A DNA stretch of 64,000 nt from Daucus carota subsp. sativus (lineage: Eukaryota; Streptophyta; Magnoliopsida; Apiales; Apiaceae): NCBI RefSeq assembly GCF_001625215.2, contig NC_030383.2, forward strand, positions 52,696,380 to 52,760,379, in the 5' to 3' direction. A program made the position numbers and the translations under genes. Positions 20,860-33,602 of this stretch are shown piece after piece; the first letter of the stretch is position 1; the number at the start of each line of letters is the position of its first letter. Under the pieces are notes generated by a model. It did not search any database and had not been told where the DNA came from. It saw only the letters and a program-made list of their open reading frames with translations.

Positions 20860-21358
20860 TGAATGAAAGATCCCACTGAATTGAATTGGGTCTATGAATC
20901 TAAGAAATAGTGAGAATTCTTGATCTCTCAATATCTCTCTTAATTCGAAAATCCAGAATTTGAATTGATGTCCTTTCATTGATTCCTCCTAAATTGCATT
21001 GATTTATTCTAAAGATTTCGTTTCAATTTGGATTTGGTTATTCACCATGTACGAGAAAGATTTTTGGTTAGAAACTTCAAAAAATAAGATACCCCGATGT
21101 CCAACTAATTTTGTCTACAATAAGAAAATCACGTTTATTCAGTCACATTAATTAAATGATAATTACTAAAAATTTATTCAAAAAATGAATCAACTTTTGG
21201 CAAATTAAGGCATGAATGGTTGTATTGGGGAATACACAAGTTAAAATTAGATATTAGCGTGAATACTAGTTTTTGGTTAGGAAAATTGTTTCCAATTCTT
21301 TCTCCAAATTGGCAATATCTGATTGGTTCCATTAATAATAATAATGTATGATCAGTTT
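20860..21358. other. Intergenic, no gene seen
   Basis: AT-rich, no supported frame. Confidence 0.4.
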
Positions 21359-21445
21359 CAACAACAGCAGCAACAGCAACAGCACCAGCACCAGCAACAG
21401 CACCAGCAACAGCAACAGCACCAACAACAGCAACAGCAACAGCAC

Positions 21446-21494
<49 letters not shown>

Positions 21495-21506
21495 CGCAAC
21501 AGCAAG
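21359..21506. repeat. CAG/CAA trinucleotide repeat
   Basis: About 148 bp of mixed CAGCAA/CAACAG/CAC units. It reads as poly-Gln/His on the plus strand (VPLIIIMYDQF leading in) and poly-Ala/Val on the minus strand. Frames are open only because of the repeat. It could be a remnant of a Gln-rich exon, but no neighbouring domain supports this. Confidence 0.8.
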
Positions 21507-21748
21507 CCCCCTTGTATGCATATTAATTACCCTATCCTGACATCTTCTAATACCGACCAGTTTAAGATACTGATAAAACAGTAAATTCTAATCATCCTTC
21601 AGATTTGACGAGTGTTCAATACTGTGACATCACTCATCAAATCTTGATCAGCTTTTTAGTCAGATCTTGACGCTCATTGAATTTGTATTTGTAACAATTC
21701 CCACTGTATGCTCTGAAATTCAAGACATCTCATTTATAGACAGAGAAT

Positions 21749-22260
21749 GTGGCACTAAAAACAGAGGTTTTTGAACTCAAGGAGAATGAAAGAACTCTGG
21801 AGTTAGGGTTGGCGACTCTAGAGCGAGATTTATTACTCAAATGTCTTCTCAATCGACTTTTCTACTTCGTCAGGAGGATTACTCAACTGAATGGAAGAGA
21901 GAGACAAGAAAAAGCTCAAATGGCTGATAAGTGGACAGTAAGCTAGTAGATGAAGATTTGTTCGTATCTGGTGGAGTTGAAGATATTTATGCTACTCATG
22001 AGGAATATGTACCACCATTTGTCGAACCTGGTGACGTGATCAAAAGTGCTGAAGCTGAAGATGAACTTGAAGAAGGAGACATTCCATCTGTTGATGAGGT
22101 CTTTGGTGCTGAACTTGTCTTTTACGATGATGTCTGGCTATTGATGATCGAGTGGCTGTAGTTGATTTCAAAGCTGAACTAACTTAAAGGAAAAGATTGA
22201 TGTAGAAACTTGAAAACCAAAGGAGGATTCGTAGGGATAGGAGAGAAGATGCAACGAGCA
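21749..22260 (+). pseudogene. Unidentified decayed coding remnant
   Basis: Codon-like composition in shifting frames. 21749-21946 encodes a Glu/Leu/Arg-rich stretch (KENERTLELGLATLERD). 21931-22161 encodes an acidic stretch (EDELEEGDIPSVDEVFGAEL) whose continuation (DDRVAVVDFKAEL) moves to another frame near 22130. No family recognised. Read as a broken gene of unknown identity. Confidence 0.35.
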
Positions 22261-23492
22261 AAGTGGGAGATGAATGGGGAAAGCAAGGGACCTGTTTAAA
22301 CTGCCTGAAATGGAGAATGGGAATAAGATTGAGAATTAAATTCATAATTTTTTTAATATTGAGAATGCATTTATATCTCTATCGGTTCCGCGTAACACAT
22401 TCAGCTACTATGACTTTCTTTGATAGTTATAAGGTTGAAAGCCAACAATCTTGATTAGAGACTATAGTTCAAACACATTCCAAAATTCCCATTAAAATAT
22501 AAGGAACTTATTAGACTCGAGGTCCATAAGGGGGAAATTGTACTTGTTGCAGTAAATAAGAATGTGAGGGATAGTGTATACACAGCTCTACCTCTCGAGG
22601 AGAAAATTATGTGAATTCAAACTTGAAGTACTTGTTGCTCGCCTGCATTTTCTCGAAAGAATGCATAGATGAAAAGACGATAAAATAGTGTTTGGAATCA
22701 TTCTCTTTAACACAAAAATAATACGATCTAATACTTGAGCAGAGGGGTACCCGGTATCGCCCGGATCATTTTACAACCCTAAAGAAACCACCTTAAATAA
22801 CACAAAAAGCAACAGATAGGCTGCAAGATATAGTAATTACCATTTAGCAAAAAGAAGGAAAAAGATATAGTAATTACAATCATGAAGAAATAGAATTCTT
22901 TATAATATTAAAATAATACATCGAGTCAGAATTCTGGCTTGGGTTATCTCGTAAAGAAAATCAAATTACAGCGCTCAGTGATTTCAGATGATCAACATTC
23001 ATCATCTCCATTTAGCAAAAATACATATCGAAATCATAAAAATAGGTAAAAAGATTAATAGTTCATAATTTCATGATAGTCATAGCACACTGTCCATTAA
23101 ATTCCCAAGTACATAATCATTTGACAACCAATCTAGATAGCTGGATCAGATTTTTGGCTTGAATTATTCTCAAAGTGAGAATAAATCAAATATAGAGCTC
23201 AGTAATTTCTTGTAAGGGAAGTTTTGGGCCTTACAGAACCATGTTTAGACTTAAGAGCCCGATCCATGTTGTCAGCTCTCTAAATTTATGCAATCAACAA
23301 AATGCGCATGAATTAACAAACATTGGCCCATAATGAATTAACAAACAATACTAGCCCATTATGAGATGTTACGCATCTACTTGACAAAACAAAAGTACTG
23401 CAACTTACACAGATGTTTAGTTATTAGTTTCTGTGCTTCAAAAGTGAGACAACTGACAGCTATCCAAAGTTACTTACACTACCAGCAACTAT
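22261..23492. other. 3' flank of the Agenet/DUF724 gene
   Basis: No coding sequence supported. The sequence next to 23493 should include the 3' UTR of the minus-strand gene. Confidence 0.4.
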
Positions 23493-26400
23493 CTACAATG
23501 GAGCGCCAAGTATATTTTCAAAATCAGTCTGGAGCCTTCCAAGATTCTCGCGCACCACATTTCGTTTTGATTGCAATGTCGGGATCACGTTCTCTTTTAT
23601 CTCCTTCCTTGATATAGTGTCATCAAGCTTCGCTTGAAGCTCTCTGATTTCCTTTTTCAGTTTGGCTATTTCTTCATCAGCTTTTGACATCTCCTCTGCA
23701 CTATTTAATATCTTCTGCTCTATATCTTGGTATTCCTTTTGAAGCTCCCCTTCCCTCTGTTTCTTTGACAATAACTGTGCCAAACGTGCTTCAACTGTCT
23801 CCACATCAAACCCGTGAGCTTTTAGGTCAGCGAGGATTCCCAGCTTACGCTCAATGACGGTAATAGGATGACGGAATTGTATCTTTGACATGTTCTCCAC
23901 TAGATTGGAAAAATTTACCACATGACCAATAGCCAATCCCTCACGGATTTCTTCTTCGCATTTCACCAGAGGAGAGAAGTGTGGCTTCTTTGTTGTCTTC
24001 TTAAATATTTCCATACTTTCTATATATTTCCACAGTGGAGAACACTTAGGGAATGGTAAGCTCTGACTATTCTCTTCATTTTCAGCGCATACAGAAATTG
24101 TTCTAATTTCACCACCATTGTCAGTAGAATCAGCATGGCTAAGAGTTTTAACAGGCAAGTCCCCTGGATCAGATTACAGTTGTATACATAGTAAGCTTAC
24201 TTAGACCGTCTATTCATTATTCAGAAAAATCAAATCTTCAACTTACTTGACCCATCTGTTTTCTGAGGTGGACTTGGCTCCATCCCATCCTTTTTGGCAA
24301 TTGGAGTTCGAAAGTCATCTTCCATGCTATTTGCATTTGCACATTGGCGTTGGACGGGCAAAGATCCTAAGATGATATCAGAAGTTATTATTTTGCTACA
24401 ACAAAAGTAGAATAATACTTAAACCGGAAAATACAAATATGCAAGATAGAACTAGAGTTGCTCACTTAAATTGTCTGAATCTGCTGGAGATAGTTTGGCT
24501 TGCTGGACTCTAGAGTTGCTAACTTGATCTTCATTTAGTTCAGCAGAAATTCCATCAATCAGCATATCAGCTTCCTTTGAATTATAAACTTCAGGTAAAG
24601 AAGAATCTCCTCTTGATGCATTGTCACATTCTGCAGTATTGATAATTGACAACAAGAACATTAAACGAATACAGTATATAAGTTTTAGTGATTATAATTG
24701 GCTGAAACTCTTGCCCAAGAAGATCTCTATGTGAACATCTCACTGATTAGTTTAATGGCCATACATTAAGTTCCGTGCCTAATTAACATATATGTACTGC
24801 TATTATTGACAAATTGTATAATAATATTTTTCCTAACAAAATCATTTGTATTCCAGGACGTAATCAAGTCCAAATATATAGGTTCACCATGCGAGAAACC
24901 CCCCATTATCAAAAATTTACATGAAGTTTGACACACGTCATACCAACACAGCTCGAATAGTTTGATGATAATATGTTCAAATTTTGATGATAATATGTTC
25001 AAATTGCTGTTAAAACTTTACGAACAATTTCTTGGACAATACTGACGAGAGACATGGAAAACATAGGAGTTCGGTAGATGCTAGATAAACACTTGGTACA
25101 CGCCTTGTACTCATAGTTTGTATATAGCTAGCCAAAATTCTCATTAAACACTAATTTAACAAACACAAAAGAAACCCCAACAGTTCTTAGTTTGGATAGA
25201 AGCATAAACCATACACATATATGCATGCCTTTTAATCAATAATGATTAATGGCCTTGAATAAAATGTAAAGGCATATAGTATTTAATTTTATAATAAAAG
25301 GTGAGGGTGTCAACTGAGTAGGTAACAGTATAATCTGATTTGCAAGAAAAGATGGTATTCAAATCAATTGAACAAAAACAGGTTATCAGTTGTCCCAGAT
25401 TTTCAACGCTAATTTGGAAAAAGAAACACTAATTTTATTAAACACTAATTTAACAAACACAAAAGAAACCCCAACAGTTCTTAAGAGCAACTCCAATGCA
25501 ATGCTATACTTGGTTCTATTGCTATATTATAGCATCAAAAGTAAAAAACTCAACTCCAAAGGGGTGCTATATTTGGATGCATCCATGCATAGATGCATCC
25601 TTGGTTCTATATTTGAAACCAAGGATGGATCCATCCATGTTGCCACATCATCAATGAGTTAGGTAAAAGGGGAGAATTTGTTGAGATATTTAGTAAAATT
25701 TATAAAAGTTAGGTAAAAAGTTAATGAGTTGGTTAAATTTGAAACTAGTTATAGAACTTAGCATTGGAGTGCAAGTTTTATTTTAGCACCAAAAAACACT
25801 TTTTGGTGCTATATTATAGCAATAGCAATAGATATATAACATCTAGCATTGGACTTGCTCGTTTGGATAAAAGCATCTACTATAAACATATATGCATGCC
25901 TTTTTCATCAATACTGACTGATGGCATTGAATAAAATGTAAATGCACATTGTATTTATTTTTAAATAAAAGGTGACAGTGTCAACGGAATAAAAACAGTA
26001 TAATCTGACTTGCAAGAAAAGATGGTATTCAAACCTATTGAACAAAAACAGGTTATCAGTTGTCCCAGGTGTTCAACCTCTACTTAAATTTATAGAGGAC
26101 ATAAAACATTAACCGCAAAATACATATATATATGGCAACACAAATATTTTATAGGTATGTTCCAACACATACCCTGATATTGAGATCCACTGTCCACAAT
26201 TTTGCTCATCTCATTGTGCTCTCTTGGCAGAGAATTCTTACCCTGTTCAAGTCCTTTAACTAGAACAGTTTCATCCTCCTGGTCCTTAAGAAGAGGGATG
26301 ATTGCAGTTTCGCTGCACAAGACATTGTGCCTCGAGTCACCACTTGTATGTTTCTCATTAGCATTGGGTTTATTACTTAATGGTTGAAAATGATCTTCAT

Positions 26401-29071
26401 TGGGTTTATCAACGGTTGTAAGCATTAGAGAGTCCTTTTTTGCAATTAATTCAGCTTCATCCACTACACATGAATCTCTCTTAACCTTTTTCGGTGCAGA
26501 CTCTTTAGCTATTCTGCTTCCTTCACCTAAAGTAAACAATTTAGATATATAGATTCTAAGGAAAAGAAATCATCAATTTTTTGTGTGTATAAAAATTATA
26601 ATGGTAACACCGTAGCAGATCTTTTACTGACCTATCTTATCCTTGAACAACGATTTCGGTCTTCCCCTTTTTCTCTTCAAACCGTTGTCTATATTAGTTG
26701 AGACATGAGTGCTCTGGAAAAAGAGCAAAGTATTAACAGAAGTAAATACACAATCAATGCAAGCACTACAAAAAAAGATAGATTTACTCGGTTCATTGGT
26801 TGTGGTTATTTGCATTCTGCAGATAGATATTTATAAAATCATAATTAATACTCAATGGCAACATATGGCAGAACATTTAAAGTAATATTCTTTAAATAAA
26901 ATATTATTACAAATATTAATTCTGAAGGACCAAATAAAAAAAAATCTTCCAGTGATGAGTAGTGCAACAGATTGTGTAACTAGACACTTTCACAGTGACA
27001 TTAATTCAAATCTCTGTGTGTAACTAAAATTCCCTTAAAGACAACCTGAAGAACAATTTTTAGAAGAAGGTTAACCACTCTATTTTGTTCTCTCTAATAT
27101 CTGTAATCAATCAGTTAGTAGTGAAAGGTCCTTATAAAAGGTTGCAATCATAATTTCGCCCACCACCTCCCTAGTTAGAGGCCAAGTTCAGCAAAGAGCT
27201 ATGCAATGTTTCCCTAGTTAAGCAGGAAGCTTAAATGCAGTTATGACCATCGTCAATAGGTTGAGTTTGGATAGTTTTTACCCCCAAGACACCAGTGTTT
27301 ACTATTTTTTGGATCCAATTATAAAAGGGGAGTCCTAAATTGGGTTTACTACTTCAATTTACTTGCCATTTGTTTGCCAAAACCCATGTGTTGATTATAC
27401 CAGGATATACTTATTCTACGGCAAGATTGGTGGTGCAATCCCATATAGGAATAGGAATATAGAATACTAACTAGGCAGTAGTATTTAAGGATATAGAGAA
27501 CAACGCTAATACAGGAGTTAAACTCAGTACTCACGTCAACAGTATGCCTTTTCAAATCCCTTCTTTGGTTCTTTTGGTCTTTCTTCGGAGGGGTCTCACA
27601 ACTCTTGGTATGCACTGCATCTTCCGATTCTTTGACGGACATATCAACTTCTTCTGCAGTACATTTTTTCTGGGCAGTTCCATCGTCCGTATTATCCTTC
27701 TTCTCTGTATCAGTCAAAGTTTTAGATATATAATACGAGAAAGTATTGAGTTTTCTAGTAATAAGTGCATACCCGTGGAAGCACAACCTTTTCCAGGCTG
27801 TTGTCTATTAGCTCTTCGCTTCTGTCTTCTGGACTTTCCAGACTGATTGGAGAGCATGTAATGTCTACCAGAATCCTGCAAGTTTATAACACATTAATGT
27901 TCTCACACTTGACATAAGCCTAAGAAGAAACCCAAAGGCAATAGACCAAAGCTGCACAACTTGGGAATTCATCACAGAAGCCATTAAAAAAAAGGTTAGT
28001 CTCAAGGAACAGATCAGAGAAACTGACCTGGTGAACTTATGTTACATCACACACCATATAATTACCCTAATGTAAATATGTAACACTGATCCAGCAATTA
28101 AAAAGTAAATTAATTTCTAAAACTTATATCTAATAGGAAAATGCTAGGTACCCCAAAATATGTACCCAATTTTTTTCCCAAATCTAGTTGGCAATGTATG
28201 AATTGTTCCCCCCACACTAATAATAATTGAACCCCCTGTACGCACATAAACCACCCAATTAAAACCAGCCATGTGTCTGCCGCGTCATTTGGGAACATAA
28301 TTTGGGGTACATAGCATTACTCTATCTAATACCCAAAATCCAGAAATTAAGCAATGCTAATTAGCTTCTTACGGAACACAAAATTTCAACTATTACTACT
28401 ACTGTACCGCAATTGATGATTTTGATTTCGTGACAACAGAGTAAATGGAGCTTTCCCTGTAACAGGAAAATGTAATCAACCTGTTCAACAACTCACCAAA
28501 CAAGAGGCACAGGCCAAATAGTTCAATTACACATCAAACAAGTTGTTAATCCAGTGATTTCCCCAATTTAAAGAAAATAACAACATGCAAACTGCAAACT
28601 GAAAACTCAAAAAGAAACAGAGAATACCTGCTTCTTCACTGGCTTCTCCCAATTGCCATCAATCCAATCAAACCGAAGCCTAACCTCCGATCTCTTGAAC
28701 GCCATCGTCTCACCAGGATCATCAAAACGAACCATAATCTTCTTCGCATTCTCCACCACTTGATCCACCACTCCACTCCACCACCCATCATTATAAAACG
28801 CATCCACCGCGTCGTTCACCTCAAACACCTCATTGTAGCCTTTCCCCACAGGGGGCAAGGGCCTCACGAACGAGACATGCACTCTCTCACTCAACTTCTT
28901 TGAGTCGTCATCTTCACTAATCAACTCATTATACTCAACCTCCACATACTTTTCCATTGGAGCTTGGATGATCTTGGCAACATACCATGCACCTCTGAAC
29001 CCATCATCGTTGCTCGTTACCTCCACTTGCATGCCGTCTTTTATCCATTCTTCCGACATTTTTGGTCTCAT
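23493..29071 (-). CDS. Agenet and DUF724 domain protein, eight exons
   Basis: Exons (minus): 29071-28628, 27875-27773, 27704-27535, 26713-26632, 26526-26173, 24630-24466, 24366-24247, 24163-23493. All introns are GT-AG and all phases agree, giving 702 aa. Exon 1 encodes two tandem Agenet (plant Tudor-like) units: about 10-76 (GMQVEVTSNDDGFRGAWYVA) and 81-146 (VNDAVDAFYNDGWWSGVVD). These domains bind chromatin or RNA-associated ligands. The middle exons are low-complexity and basic, with likely nuclear signals (SGKSRRQKRR; GLKRKRGRPKS, AT-hook-like). The last exon holds the DUF724 domain (SPLWKYIESMEIFK; EGLAIGHVVNFSNLVENM) followed by a C-terminal coiled coil. Known DUF724 proteins have this Agenet-linker-DUF724 order; their role (proposed RNA transport or chromatin) is poorly defined. 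A second in-frame ATG at 29059 is an alternative start. Confidence 0.9.
25143..26090. repeat. Direct duplication inside DUF724 intron 5, one copy interrupted by a MITE
   Basis: Copy A is 25143-25437. Copy B runs 25438-25484 and resumes at 25862-26090 after a MITE. Shared blocks include aacaaacacaaaagaaaccc, catatatgcatgcctttt, gcaagaaaagatggtattca and aggttatcagttgtcccag. Unit length is about 295 bp. It does not touch exons (intron 26172-24631). Confidence 0.88.
25485..25861. mobile_element. MITE with GAGCAACTCCAATG ends
   Basis: 377 bp, with inverted ends GAGCAACTCCAATGC and GAGCAAGTCCAATGC, and internal inverted blocks around CTATTGCTATATTATAGC. It interrupts copy B of the intron duplication at the position equivalent to 25192 in copy A. 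No clean target duplication. PIF/Harbinger- or hAT-type not resolved. Confidence 0.82.
28140..28318. mobile_element. Short MITE in DUF724 intron 1
   Basis: 179 bp, with inverted ends AATGCTAGGTACCCCAAA and AATGCTATGTACCCCAAA. No frame. Lies between exons 1 and 2 without touching splice sites. Confidence 0.75.
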
Positions 29072-29366
29072 CAGCCGGAGGAGAAGAGGGTTTTGTAGAG
29101 TAAATGCCGTGACAAAAGATGGGCCTCGTAAATCGCGTAAGTGGTCTTTGTGTATTTTTATAGCTTTTCAACCTCAACACGTTTTGCTTTGTTAGAGTAA
29201 GAATCTGACATTATTTTCGTTTTAAGTGCAAGTATTACAGTTTGTGTGTTACACTAAATCACCAGAGTCACGTGTGAGGACCAGTTAATCGACGGATGTG
29301 GTTTCATTCGCGGAGTGATTTAAAATTGGGATGAAAATTGGGATTAAGTTAGTATGGAGTATATTC
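29072..29366. other. Promoter side of the Agenet/DUF724 gene
   Basis: Upstream region of the minus-strand gene. No unambiguous TATA box. No other gene. Confidence 0.4.
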
Positions 29367-29609
29367 GGCCGTTTGGGTGAGCTTAAAATAAGTGCTTATT
29401 GCTTAAAATAAATAAGTGGAGTAGAAGTTAGAAGCAAGATAAAACTTATAAGTGATTAAAGTGTTTGAGAAATAAGTAGGAGATCTGAAACAAAAGCTAG
29501 CCTTCTTAACTTTTTTTAAGTGCTTCTTGACCTCTTACTCAAACGGTACGAAATAAGTGCTTCTAACTTATAAGTCGAGAAGTTCGACTTAAAAGGGGGC
29601 CAAACACCC
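29367..29609. mobile_element. hAT-like MITE, 'AAGTGCTT' family
   Basis: Left end GGCCGTTTGGGTG and inverted right end GGGTGTTTGGCCCCC. The interior shares the phrase (caaaagctagccttctta) with relatives near 36180, 49890, 59310 and 60860. Palindromic overall. Confidence 0.65.
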
Positions 29610-30188
29610 ACATTATTGAGTGCTGAAATGAATATACTTATTTAAATAAAATAAGTTATTAATTTATACTAGCCCATGGGCTAAAATTTAATTTAAAATT
29701 ATCATTTATAGTTTAAATTTTAATATCATTTTATTAATGTTTTAATATTAAAATTGAATTTTGATTAAATTATATAACCGCCTGATACATTTTCTCTTAA
29801 AAATTTAGCTCTTATGATATTTCTCTACATTATAAACTGGGAGTATAAAAAATAAATATTTTTCTTATATATCTGTAAATACTTTTATAATATTGATATG
29901 TGATAATGTATTTTTTATTTAATTTTAAATTATATTTTATGTATTCATCTTGATTTGTATCGGTAGTATAAACAATAAAGTTTTTCATTATCTATTTGTA
30001 AACTTTTTTTTAATCTTAATATGAGATAATGGTATTTTTGAATTATTATAAATTATATTTTTCGTATTTCATGTATTTTCATTTGTAAAGATTTTTTTTT
30101 CATTTATCATTTTTTATTTATCTAGGAGTAGACAAAATAAGAATTAAATAAGGTTACATGATGGTCTTGTATATTGTAAATGTGTATT
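29610..30188. other. AT-rich intergenic DNA
   Basis: Very AT-rich, no gene or clear repeat. Confidence 0.4.
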
Positions 30189-30204
30189 AGAAATAATATA
30201 TATT

Positions 30205-30865
30205 CAAAAAAATATAGTTTAAAGTACTGTGAAACTATTCAATAGAAACCCTAGTTTCTTTTTCTCTCTTCTCTCTAACCGTCTCATTTTTTTCATCTCT
30301 GACCGGGCTTTCATCGGTTTCCGGTGGAAAGCTCCAAATCTTTCCTTTTGATTGCTAGTTCTTTGATTGTTCTTGCTTTTTCATTGATTTTCTTAATAAA
30401 TCTCCTTTTTTTGGGAAAATTTTATTAGATCTATATCACCGAGACTTTCGATTTTCGTTCTTATCCCAGAGGCCTTTTTGGATTTGTGGATAGATCGATT
30501 ATCTCCCAAGCGTCGTGGTGCAGATCTAATTGTTTTAGTTTGTTTTGATTATAGTTTGATTCCTCTCCCAAGTGAGAGTGTGTGATTTTTCTCTCCTTTT
30601 GTGAGAGTGGTTTGGATTCATCGATAAAACCTTTCGGAAATTGCATTTGTGGTTGATAGCTCAAACGGAGTTTTTGGAAAAGATGGTGAACACCGAGTAA
30701 GGATCTATACATGTACCATCGCTAATTTCAACATCGCTTATTTGTCTCATCTTGGGTATGAAGACAGGCATGTTAATTTTTTCTATGTTCGTTCGACTCG
30801 ATCATTCTTGTAGATGCCGTATGGCTATTATTTATTGAATCATCTCTTTTTCTTCAAAAAAAAAA
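30205..30865 (+). mobile_element. Poly(A)-ended retroposon with 16-bp target duplication
   Basis: The unit ends in an A12 tract (30856-30866). It is flanked by exact copies of AGAAATAATATATATT (30189-30204 and 30866-30881). The 5' part looks like a plant mRNA leader (aaaccctag then long CT-rich tracts). No frame of useful length: ATG near 30683 gives only MVNTE. Features fit target-primed reverse transcription: a SINE, an internally deleted LINE, or a retrocopied RNA. No tRNA-like A/B boxes were recognised, so a SINE is less likely. Confidence 0.8.
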
Positions 30866-31335
30866 AGAAATAATATATATTTATCATCTCTTTATAAATA
30901 GTTTTTAAATATTAATATATGTTATTAGTAATAGTTTTACTTTTTTTTATTTTTAAATAATTACAAGTTTTACTTTTCATAGTTATACTTGTTTATAAAC
31001 AACGAATATTATTATTTTGGAGTAGAAGACATTAGAGTTAAGAAGATTCACGCTTATTTATATGAATTTTTTATTCAAAAATGTAGTAGCATTGAAAAAA
31101 AAATGTGAAGAACTTAATGAAAAAAAAATATTTACTTACCCAACACATTTTTCTGTTCGATATTTTATATGACTTTAGTGATAAAAATAATACCACTAAA
31201 CGACCAATGAAAGAAATGATACATGACTTTCACTACTTACCCAAAAAAAATAGAGCATCGTAAGATCTTTCTAGTATGCAAAAGGTGACCGAGTGCGAGC
31301 GATGAAGCGAAAAATCCCAGGTTAAGTTAGTTTTC

Positions 31336-31684
31336 CGAGTTGCTGTTGCACATAGTAACAACATATTTTTGCTGAAAAACAGGTGAAAAAGTGTTTGGCA
31401 AATTCAAAAACAGCTTTTTTGAACGGTAGCTTTTAGCTGAAAAAATGCTTTTGGAAAAAGCTTGTCTTCACATTCTTTTGGAAAAAGCTGTTTTCAGCTT
31501 TTGGTTGACACAAATTTCACTAGCAAACCTCAAGAAAAAAATTACATTTTTTATATTATAACTTAAAATAACTAAGTATCAAAAAAAATTATCAAACAAT
31601 TATCTAATTTTTACATTACTTTTTTTACCGGCACTTTTTCTGACAGCACAGTAATTTTTAACAGCACACCCAAACAGACTCTTA
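31336..31684. mobile_element. Probable MITE, poorly conserved ends
   Basis: Palindromic 'gaaaaagtg-tttgg / ccaaacagac' arrangement with internal inverted aaaagctgttttcagctttt motifs. Boundaries approximate. Confidence 0.4.
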
Positions 31685-31760
31685 GTACTAATCAGTAGCG
31701 TCTATCTCAATTAAATCAACATATAGCACATTAGATCACTTCTTTTCTCTAAACAATATA

Positions 31761-32011
31761 CTCCCTCCGTCCCCCTGAGTAGTATACATTGGGGGACGGG
31801 GACGCGGCACGAACTTTAATGATCCTGTAAAGTGTAGTTGTGTAATTTATTTTTAATTTTTTTTTTTTCTGAATTAAAATTTGGATGTTATATTTTTATT
31901 CAGAAAAAGGAAATCTCAAAAATAAGTTGCGGAACTATATTTTATAAGAGCATTGAAATGCGTGTCGAGCAGTTGAAAAGAAACGTATACAATTAAATGG
32001 GACAGAGGGAG
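31761..32011. mobile_element. Stowaway-like MITE
   Basis: TA target duplication (31759-31760, 32012-32013), ends CTCCCTCCGTCCC and inverted CTCCCTCTGTCCC. Core ttctgaattaaaat ... attcagaaaaag shared with other copies in the window. Confidence 0.88.
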
Positions 32012-32108
32012 TAACAGAAAATACAATATTTGAAATTATCTAATCCATTAAAAGAAATTCAATATTTTATCAATTATAAAATTTATTCAGTGCATCATTT
32101 GGTAAAAC

Positions 32109-32841
32109 TAGGGGTGAGCATTGGGCGGTTTGGGCGGTTTGGAGGGTCTAAACCAAACCAAACCAAAATAATCGATTTTTCAAAATCTAAATCCAAAACC
32201 AAACCATTATGTTTAAAATTCAAACCAAACCAATCCGTTTTAAACGGTTCGGTTCGGTTCGGTTTCGGTTTAAACCGTTTTTTATATGTAAAACAAAGTA
32301 AGCAACAAAATTAAATTTTAACTTGAAAAATAAGGAATGAAAAATTCAATTTATATTTTTTATTTAATCATATTTAAAGAGGATACAAGAATATATTAGC
32401 TTGATAAATAAAAAGAGACGGAAGAAAATATAAAAAATATGATTCATATACTTTTATAAAAATAAAAATAAAAAGAATAGAAACATAATACATACATCAA
32501 AATTAATATCATAAACTAGAATAAATAATATTTGTAAAGAAAATCTTTATTAGGATAGCTTTTATATGTTTAAGATTTTACATTTTTTGTAGATTATAAT
32601 TTTATTTTTAATAATACATTATTAGTACATGTATATTAATGTTTAAATTTACACATTCGGTTCGGTTCGGATTTATCTGTTGGTTTGGAGGTAAAAACCA
32701 AAACCAAACCGAAATAATTCGGTTTTTATAATTTGAAACCATAACCAAACCAAACCAAACTGTTATTAAACCGTTAAATTCGGTTTGGACGGATTGGATC
32801 GGCCGGTTTCGGTCGGTTTGGAGAATTTTTGCTCACCTCTG
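32109..32841. mobile_element. Non-autonomous hAT element (733 bp)
   Basis: Ends TAGGGGTGAGCA and TGCTCACCTCTG are inverted. The 8-bp flanks ggtaaaac (32101-32108) and gataaaac (32842-32849) match at 7 of 8. Both subterminal regions are built of GGTTCGGTTCGG / AACCAAACC motifs in inverted orientation around an AT-rich centre. No transposase. Confidence 0.88.
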
Positions 32842-33194
32842 GATAAAACTGGGCAGTGAAGAACAGTTGTGACCTACTTGATCAAATCAATTTTTATAAA
32901 ATAGTAGCAAGCACTAAATCATGAAACTCAGAAAATAAAAGTCATAGAGAACTCTCATCAACAGATTATAGAAGCAACCAAATAGAGTTTGGATGTGTAT
33001 ATATATATTAAACTATGCAGTTTTGAAAGTGGAACATACAACAGGAATATCACAACAGGGAGCATGATACTAGTTGTATGATAAATTCATATCTTGAGTT
33101 TCACACAACCAACCATGTAATTATTTTTAATAAATATAAAAGAAATGAGATAGCATCTATCGACAGAGGTTCTGGTATTTTATCACTACTCTAA
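32842..33194. other. Intergenic, no gene seen
   Basis: No supported frame or repeat. Confidence 0.4.
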
Positions 33195-33602
33195 GAGCAC
33201 TCAATGGGATCCCCGTCTTTAAATATTTGAGAAAATATCTAATTTTTTTATTAAAATCCATCTTCCATCCGGAGACTCAAAATGAGACTCAAAATGAGAT
33301 ATAGGGATAGGGGAACAACAATCAAACCCCCCAAATATGCGGTTACACTGTATATCCCCATTTCACCTCCAACCTGAACATGCACACACCTCCACCAGTA
33401 CTTTACTCTTTTTTATCTAAAACTTTTCAAATTCTAACAAAAAAAGAGAAACAAACTAATAAAAAATGAAAATAAAGATGAAGATGGGAAAGGAATGCAG
33501 GAACTTTTGAATAGAAAACTAAATTCTGAAAATTATTTTAGAGACTTACTATATTCAGTATGATCTTAGGGGTTGGGAATGGGGCTCACAATGAGAGTGC
33601 TC
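33195..33602. mobile_element. MITE with GAGCACTC ends
   Basis: Inverted ends GAGCACTCAATGGGATCCCC and GAGCACTCTCATTGTGAGCC, 408 bp. A 12-bp tandem (gagactcaaaat) lies at about 33274. Flanks TAA/TTA suggest a PIF/Harbinger type but do not match exactly. Confidence 0.7.

Noticed and set aside
21174..21584. Poly-Ala/Val, poly-Asn/Ser and poly-Gln frames
   Set aside because: All three are created by the CAG/CAA repeat; no domain or splice support.
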